Of a DNA stretch of 64,000 nucleotides, positions 57,085-64,000 are shown piece after piece. Numbering within the stretch: the first letter of the stretch is position 1; each line of letters opens with the position of its first letter. Location of the stretch: positions 1,922,001 to 1,986,000 of the forward strand of contig JARKIF010000011.1 of the NCBI GenBank assembly GCA_029378245.1, read 5' to 3'. The position numbers and the translations under genes were made by a program. The notes under the pieces are model-generated. The model was not told the origin of the DNA. It ran no database searches and worked only from the letters and a program-made list of their open reading frames with translations. The stretch is from Roridomyces roridus. Taxonomy: Eukaryota > Basidiomycota > Agaricomycetes > Agaricales > Mycenaceae.

Positions 57085-58597
57085 GTCGGCGGTCGTTAGA
57101 GAGGTTCAGCGATGAACGGCGGTGTAAAGGGAATTGAAGAAAAGGGAGCCGAGGGTTCCATCCTCGGCGGATGTTCTTTTATACGGCCCCACCCTGAAGG
57201 AGACAATCGGGTTGGCATCGTATCAGGTGTAAAAAATCTGTGAATAACAATCCTGGAGCACCAGCACATTCTGAACTGCGGATTGATGGGAGGCAGGTTA
57301 ACGTCGACTCCGCAGTCGATGATGGACGGGCTCACCTGCTCGAAAGTCACGCAACGGGCTCAAGTCACCGCGCTCGGCAGCCAGTAGGAAGCATAGGAAT
57401 CGGAGCCGCCTTTGTGAGACAAAAAAGTCTCGGGGGGCACGGCCTGAATTGCCGCCCAGGATCTCCGTCCGGACCTGAACAAGCGCCGTGGACTCGCATG
57501 TTAAAAGGAGTGCCGTTGAATAACCATGCAGTCCAGCAAATCGTGAAAAAAAGCCATCCCCGATTCGTAAATAAATATTGAGAGGGTACGAAGGGAATTT
57601 TCGTACGCACGTGTTTTCATTCAGGCAAGTGGAGCCGTCGCCGAAATGCTGGAGAGTGTGGATGCGATCCAGTAGCTGGAGGTTCTGTGGAAACTTCTGA
57701 GCGAGACGGAGTACTGAGATTTCGCCACTGAATCGGAAAGTGGGGTCCTCCATGCACCGTTGTCTGGCCTCCCACCAGTCACGGGTAGCAGTTAGCACAG
57801 ACTTTACGGGACGAACTTACATATGGTGCACATCAACGTGAGCCTGCCAAGACATTTCGACTGCGGAATGCCATGCATCCATTCGTCGGCAGAGCGCGCG
57901 GCAGAGGGCGGCGGTGATTCGAGGGACAGAACGAAGATCGGGAGGTTCTTAACCGTGAGTTAACAGCGATCGAAAACTGAGGCCGCGCTGAATTGAGGGA
58001 AGTGGATACCAAGTGATGGCACAGACAACGCTCGCATGAGAACCAAGACAGATCCAAGCCAGCTCATCCCTTGCGCGCTTCCGAAATTAGGAGAGACAAT
58101 TGTTTTCGATAGTCCCTGAGTCTGAACCTTTGGAAAGTTCTGCACAAGGATTTGATTGAAACATCGGAGGCCTTACTTCAAGGACGAGGTGGTATCTTGG
58201 TTGATGTATCTGGGGACCGACACTCCAGCTGGAGATTTCGTGGTTGCTACGGGGACAGGCTCAGCCAGCAGAGGAAACCGGACTCAGGAGAGTTCCAGTA
58301 ACTCTTGACGAAAACCCCCGCCGCGGATGTGGAAGTCTGGAGATGACATGGCGGTTTGGAGACAGCGGGGACAGCCATTTGTTTGGTCCGGGTGATGTGT
58401 GTGACCCAAATCAAGAGGCCGGGATGCCGGTGATGGCATTTCCAATCACTGCCCCCACCCGAGTGATGCGCTGATGAAAAGAAGAAAAAAACATTCAGCG
58501 CGATCCCAGAACCATCACTCGCCGCTGATCACTCGAGTATGCATCGCATGCGCAGCATATTTGCCAACTCGATCAAATACCACTGTTCTAGTGCATC
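57085..58597. other. Unassigned, possible broken minus-strand gene
   Basis: Minus-strand frames at 57298-57798 (ATRDWWEARQRCMEDPTF, LLDRIHTLQHFGDG) and 57840-58140 (MSWLGSVLVLMRALSVP) look like exons but do not join into a convincing model. I do not recognise the family. Confidence 0.35.
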
Positions 58598-59705
58598 TCA
58601 GTGCAAAGCCCGCCTATAAACTCTTCTCCAACTATCCCTCTGAGCCCACGCCCTCCAATAACGCATCATCACCTCCGGCAAGTGTTGTTGCTCTTCCGTA
58701 CCAAACACGTGCTCCAACGCCTCCACGGCATCACCACCATGCACATCTTGAGCTCCCGCGGCGAACGCGATCCTCGTCAACCACGCGATGAGGTGGAAAT
58801 CGTCCTCTCCTGGCTGTGCGCCGCCGATGAACGGTCCATCAACAGCGGAGTCGGCGCGGTGCAGGAAGTCAGGGAAGATATTGAATAGGGCAGAATGAAT
58901 GTTCTCCGCATGGACGCGGGATTGTTCGGCGAATGCAACGAGTGTAGAGGCAGGTGCAGTGCGGTCGAGGAGGGATTGAAACACAGGTCAGCGGAGGTTA
59001 GTGACTGCGCGAAATGAACCTACCCCCGTTCGAGGAAATGCGAGACTCGTAGAACGCCTTGTACGCTGCGGCCGCTGGATCCGAGAGGTACTGGCGATGT
59101 ACAGCCCCGGTACATCAGCCGCGCTCTGAATGGGCCCGTCTCCTCGCTGACATTGATCAGCGGTGTTATACATGATACCATTCACAGTCTAACAACGCAC
59201 GACAAAGCCCTCCGGAATGTCGACGAGAAGTCCCAAATTCGGCTCATACTTGTCATCGTGGATGGCCTCTATAATTCCAGGTGTCGCCGACTTTCGTTCG
59301 GCCGGGGGGTTCTGGACGAGATAAGAAATAACGTCGGCGCTGTTGGTGTAAACCCGCCCGGGTGCGACTAGAGTTGGGAGAGTCCCGTTGGGATTCTACC
59401 AAGGAGTGAGACACAGATGTCGGTACCAAGAATAAAAGGACGACGCACGAGTTTCAAAAACGCAGGATCAAAGTTCTCTCCTTTGAATAGGTCGACAATC
59501 TCCAGAGATATTTCGTCTTCCGGGTATCCGAGGTCCCAACTACACGGAGTTCAGCCCGAAGATTGGATGAAGGAGGGAGGGGTATACGTACCGTGCTATC
59601 TCAGCGGCTGAGGAATCATGATCAGCTTCTTTTCAACCCCAGCTTGGATTCAGACTCACCTGCAGACCAGACAGAATATCCGAAGGTGTAAAGCTTTTTG
59701 GACAT
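58598..59705 (-). CDS. Glutathione S-transferase-like protein
   Basis: Minus-strand exons: 59705-59660, 59607-59592, 59539-59449, 59395 to about 59222, then one or two central exons and a last exon from about 58985 to 58598. The N-terminal part has the thioredoxin-like GST fold signature: MSKKLYTFGYSVWSAA, GENFDPAFLKLNPNGTLPTL (the cis-Pro region) and YTNSADVISYLVQNPP. The C-terminal helical domain includes RVHAENIHSALFNIFPDFLH and GPFIGGAQPGEDDFHLIAWL. These match a basidiomycete GST family with detoxification roles. In the middle, EETGPFRARLMYRG and QYLSDPAAAAYKAFY lie in different frames near 59110, and a stop precedes the second, so a frameshift or an unusual splice is present and the gene may be damaged. 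Confidence 0.7.
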
Positions 59706-61059
59706 CTTGAAAGGAAGGTATTCGATGAGGAAGTGAACTTGATGGGCGCCGCAGTATATATGAGACGACGGTCTACACGGGCTTGCGGTGTCGACGGGCT
59801 TCCAGATGACTCAGGTGCACAGAAAGCAGCCTCGGGTGGAGACGGGATCCCCGAGAGATGATCTCGGAAACATTGCCATGGGGAGATGTTGAGTCCGTCG
59901 AATCAAACGGGAGCTTCAGCGGTGGGAGACGCTTGACCTCGCAGAGGTGTCGGCTTTCTTCGGAATCGAAGTGGGAATCTGTGGGATACGACGTGGCCAA
60001 AAAAAAAAAATGGCACGTGCTGATGAGTCGCTACTCGGGCCGAACGAAACCCATTTCACGCCAGAGGGAGCATGGTACATTCCAGCCCGACCCAGTTCAA
60101 AACCTAGATCACTCGCTGGTCATTGTGGAGAGAAGTTATGTGCCTTTTTGAGGCTTTGCCTAGGATTGGACTCGGGGTTTGAACGGGGACGTCAATTCCA
60201 GTCGTTCGCAGTCGTCCAAGCCCCAGTACTTGACAGCCATTCCACCAATCTAGAACTGTGAATCGCGTACCACAAGCTCGGACGCCACAGCGATCCGAAG
60301 CCTTTTCGGCGGGAATCAGCTCGGACCGACACACGAGACAGCCAGAGCAGCCCAAAGGTTCGTTCCGAAACAGAGTTGTCGAGAGGAGGGTCCGCCTGGG
60401 AGTTTTGAGGATTGATCATGAGGGTCGAGGGCTCAAATTATTGCATTTTCCCGGCCAAAATGAAAAAGCCTCGTAGGTAGTTGCCATTGTCTCTTGATTG
60501 TCTCGCAGAGCCCAGGGGAATCTTGGGGGAATCCTTGAACGTTGCCGCAAGCTCAAGAGCCGTTTTCCGTGCTCTGAGCCACGGGGGAAGCATTGAGATA
60601 CGTAGTAGATGAAGAATGGAGCCATCGAGCGGCGAGCGCGTGCAGTGATGGTGGTTCGGAGCAAAGAGGTAAGTATCTGCACCTGTTTGGCGTTGATTGA
60701 TTGGTGATCCATCATCTATAAAGTATCACGTGTTTACAGCGATGACGCAGGCGCATGCTTGGCGCATCCACCCTCCAGCCATCCTCTCCCTCATCGCGAA
60801 TCCGTGCAGGATTCCCGGCTCCGGCGATTCCGAATCTTACTTATACTTGTCACACACACCGTGTCAAATTTCGGGGAGCTCTTCTCAGCTGCCGCGCACT
60901 CACCCACATTCAGATAAGTACGGTGGAGCCTCCCATGCACAGTATTGTCCCCCTTGACGACGAAGATAACGACGGTGCGCTGGTACTGGAAGACTTGCCT
61001 AGAATCTAGATTGACATGCAGCACCTTTTTGTGCTTGCTCCGACCAAGCCACCTGGCAT
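59706..61059. other. Intergenic, no supported gene
   Basis: An A12 tract lies at 59999-60010. ORFs on both strands overlap one another without domain features. Confidence 0.45.
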
Positions 61060-62029
61060 ACATTTTTCGCATCCTCCGTCATACATTTATTTCTGGGACA
61101 CCACTCCTCCTCCCCTCAATCGTTGTCGGATCCCATGCGGCTCATACTCGGCACATGCACGGACGTCCTAACTCCAGCGTTTGTACCCAGCTCACCGAGA
61201 ACTACTCCATTCTCTCGGCCATCCTCGACGGTCAACTGTGGTGGTGGGTCTACAATGTCTCCCCTCCATCGCACACACGGCTTTCCGCCAGTCGAATTCT
61301 CTCAGCCTTGGTTCGCTCATATCACACACCTCGAGATTACCCTCCGCTCTCCGGGTATCCCGAGTCCCAAACCTCGCCTGGCTTGGCAATATTCCGCATC
61401 TCACGCATCTCGCATTCTATGACCCCTGTTCGACACCCTACGTCCGCTGCTCGCCGTCAAGGTGCCAAGAATACCCATCCTGTTATCATTGCAGCTCGAC
61501 ACTTTCCCCATTCTGGATGCGCTGATGAGGCGTGCACGCGTGCACCCCTGAAATAAATCGATTTACCGTAACCTGTCAATTGATTAGATTGGCGAAACCC
61601 GTCAATAAGGAGTGGAGAGAGTACGGATCGCTCCCACGATCGCGTACTAGGCCTATGCACACCCGGCGGCCGCCCAATTACCCAAATCTTATCACGGCGC
61701 CGTGTATCTCGACAGCTCCGTGCTTCTCCGCCGAGCTCGAGTACACTCGGTGTGCAGCCACCAAAATAACCAATGGGACACTAGGAGGATACATTCCAGC
61801 CATTTTGAGCCTGTACTACATGGGTTGCATTGGGATTCACCAGGATCTGCGGAAGCTAGAACTCGGACATGTCGGACTGATCTCTGTCAGTTTGACATCG
61901 GCGTGTAAACGCGTCCGAGTGCTTCGAGAGTTAGAGTGGGGCATTCTCTGCGCAGATGTTGCAGAAGAGCTCCGGGCTTCCCTCAACTTAGAGGGAGTTG
62001 GATCAAAGAGAACCCGTAGGAACAATTAG
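61060..62029 (+). pseudogene. F-box-like/LRR-like family relic (copy F4)
   Basis: Segments such as FSQPWFAHITHLEIT (61297-61341) and NIPHLTHLAFYDP (about 61389-61427) match FSHITHLEIF and LPHLSHLAFNS of the intact gene at 49982, and SACKRVRVLRELEWGILCAD (61894-61955) matches its LRACRALRVLALVV region. They lie in different frames with stops between them, and the PPELE start is not found, so the copy is decayed. Confidence 0.55.
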
Positions 62030-62204
62030 TGGCTCTCGGCCATCCTCGGGCATTTCAAATCGCGGATCAAATCACGCATCAAACACGGAACATTGTTGAA
62101 GCCGTAGTTAGTATATAGAGCACATGCATGTAAATTAGAGTACGGCAGCGAACCCCCCACCCTTTTGTTGGCATAACATACGACCGAATCTCTTCTTGAC
62201 TGAG

Positions 62205-63436
62205 CTGTGGGCTGCACACTGCGCGCGCCCTGACGTCTTTTTGAGTTCGACCTTGTCCAATTGCTGAGCCGTGGAACCCCTGACGTCCATCCGGGTGGAC
62301 AGTCTTAGTGCTGGCAAGGTTCGGTTCGGTTCGGGCCATTGCCGAACCTTGAACCTGAACGTGCGTTCGCGTTCGAACCCCGCCGGTCCCTGATCCCAAG
62401 AATCCTCCCAAAAAATTGCTCTGTGGCTGAGGGTACCTGGGAAGGAGTCAACTGAGGTGCGTTGGAGAACCCGATGGATCGTGTACGGCGCTGTAATGTG
62501 CAGCCGACACATTCCTGCCACTATTGATGCGCCATCAATCATCTTGATGAAAAGTCAAAGGCGCGCAACACGGCGTAAAAATGGGCTACAAGGGTGTGAA
62601 TGTTACCGGATGGGTATACTTGCTACAACACCGGCACTGCCAGAAATGTGGGAAATCCGGCATGAAATTGATACAATTGTGCTGATGGGGTTCACTTTCA
62701 GGTTCAGGTTCGAACGCGCGCCGTGCTGGCCGAACGCCGAACCGAACTTGCGTTCAGGTTCAGGGATTTCGTGAACCTGAACGCTGAACCCGCGTCCGGT
62801 TCAGGTTCGGTTCAGGTTCGCTGTGGGCTGCACACTGCGCGCGCCCTGACGTCTTTTTGAGTTCGACCTTGTCCAATTGCTGAGCCGTGGAACCCCTGAC
62901 GTCCATCCGGGTGGACAGTCTTAGTGCTGGCAAGGTTCGGTTCGGTTCGGGCCATTGCCGAACCTTGAACCTGAACGTGCGTTCGCGTTCGAACCCCGCC
63001 GGTCCCTGATCCCAAGAATCCTCCCAAAAAATTGCTCTGTGGCTGAGGGTACCTGGGAAGGAGTCAACTGAGGTGCGTTGGAGAACCCGATGGATCGTGT
63101 ACGGCGCTGTAATGTGCAGCCGACACATTCCTGCCACTATTGATGCGCCATCAATCATCTTGATGAAAAGTCAAAGGCGCGCAACACGGCGTAAAAATGG
63201 GCTACAAGGGTGTGAATGTTACCGGATGGGTATACTTGCTACAACACCGGCACTGCCAGAAATGTGGGAAATCCGGCATGAAATTGATACAATTGTGCTG
63301 ATGGGGTTCACTTTCAGGTTCAGGTTCGAACGCGCGCCGTGCTGGCCGAACGCCGAACCGAACTTGCGTTCAGGTTCAGGGATTTCGTGAACCTGAACGC
63401 TGAACCCGCGTCCGGTTCAGGTTCGGTTCAGGTTCG
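62205..63436. repeat. 616-bp perfect-looking tandem duplication
   Basis: 62205-62820 is repeated at 62821-63436 without any difference that I could see. The unit begins upstream of a MITE and ends inside it, so the first MITE copy lacks its right end and the second is complete. Confidence 0.93.
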
Positions 63437-63469
63437 AACCGAATTCTGAACCGGACCTTGCCACCACTA
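62922..63469. mobile_element. hAT-like MITE with GGTTCAGGTTCG repeats
   Basis: The ends TAGTGCTGGCAAGGT and (inward) TAGTGGTGGCAAGGT match at 14 of 15 positions. 548 bp with GGTTCGGTTCAGG-type subterminal repeats at both ends. A truncated duplicate starts at 62306. A flanking GGTGGAC lies directly after the right end and four to five bases before the left end; a clean 8-bp duplication is not seen. Confidence 0.8.
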
Positions 63470-64000
63470 GGTGGACTGAGCTGTGGGGATCCTGACGCGT
63501 TGGGTCTTGGTGTGGTTAAATTCATTGGATTGCGATACGACCGAGCTGTGGATTTCCTGACGTCGAGAGACTGAGCCGTGGATTTCCTGACGTCCTATTT
63601 GCGTTTTCGTTGAGTACCTACTGCGAGGTCAAGCTTTGACGAAAGTCCAACATTTGTGGGTTTCGCGGACAGTAGTTCTTTTGGGCTACATTTAATACAT
63701 TGGTTTTACTTGGCTCGGATATCCAAAGCGTGTTTGAATTGACGGTCGATACGCCTGACCTACCTCCCCGAACACACTTACGCGCATTTGAGGTTGTGGT
63801 TGTTGGATTTTGGATTTTAGAGCTCGACTTCGTCTTGCTCGTTGATTAGTTCGATTCCACTACTGCACCTTGGTGCATCGTTTCAGCGCTTCTGAGATGG
63901 AGCGGAATCACACACCCCTGGTGAGTGGGCGGTCCTTAGACATACCGACAGAGTGGACCGATGACGGATGTGCATCTCATTTAGGTTTCCCGCCGGTGTT
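63470..64000. other. Short dispersed GAGCYGTGG..CCTGACG motif, no gene
   Basis: GAGCTGTGG or GAGCCGTGG followed within 15 bp by CCTGACG occurs at about 62202, 62266, 63477, 63543 and 63572, plus a duplicate of the first two near 62880. No coding region is supported; the window ends without another gene. Confidence 0.5.

Noticed and set aside
62457..63390. Two identical 105-codon ORFs as a duplicated gene
   Set aside because: They lie across the MITE and its flank and translate GGTTC repeats; the identity is explained by the 616-bp duplication.
1..64000. CRISPR array or bacterial operon
   Set aside because: Short introns, retrotransposons and eukaryotic gene families show nuclear fungal DNA; no regularly spaced direct repeats of CRISPR type.

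Overview
This window is nuclear DNA from a mushroom-forming basidiomycete (Agaricomycetes). Short GT-AG introns of about 50 bp, crotonase, GST and P450 families of basidiomycete type, many small secreted proteins and dense transposon remnants support this. Two expanded gene families look like those of Mycena and its relatives; placing it in Mycenaceae is an inference from family resemblance, not a database result.

Layout. 0.3-1.3 kb: secreted crotonase-like gene (minus). 1.6-3.5 kb: copy A of a repeated family with a GAFF/GG(S/T)FTS N-terminus, a degenerate kinase-like segment (HPNILQIFG) and a WFWSLD..G C-terminal domain. 4.6-5.0 kb: a MITE. 5.3-10.2 kb: copy B of the same family, split in a coding exon by a 2.4-kb hAT element with a perfect 8-bp target duplication. 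12.2-18.1 kb: decayed Ty3/gypsy retrotransposon with a reversed Copia-like fragment in gag. 18.1-21.3 kb: copy E of the kinase-like family, hit by a 2-kb hAT element and a MITE. 21.6-24.3 kb: F-box-like pseudogene hit by a hAT element that itself carries a MITE. 25-25.6 kb: P450 relic. 25.7-26.9 kb: perfect-looking inverted duplication of a small secreted protein gene. 29-35 kb: three normal spliced genes (multi-pass membrane protein, 719-aa disordered protein, small protein). 36-38.6 kb: fragments of both expanded families. 38.6-45 kb: small secreted protein genes and 1.5-kb elements with subterminal AACTACAACTT-type repeats. 45.6-46.0 kb: hAT MITE; 46.2-48.6 kb: copy D of the kinase-like family. 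50 kb: intact F-box-like gene. 52-54 kb: disordered protein. 55 kb: intron-containing tRNA-Ala. 56-57 kb: secreted Ser/Thr-rich protein with duplicated micro-exons. 58.6-59.7 kb: GST-like gene. 61-62 kb: F-box-like relic. 62.2-63.5 kb: 616-bp tandem duplication across another MITE.

The main story is the interaction between two amplified host gene families and several hAT-like elements. Four insertions lie in coding exons, and removing the element plus one target duplication leaves the host frame open at each site. One MITE end has been replaced by a 27-bp inverted copy of its flank, the kind of scar expected from hairpin-end processing. No hAT transposase ORF was found, so these elements are probably non-autonomous. 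Exon coordinates were derived by eye from splice sites and frame.
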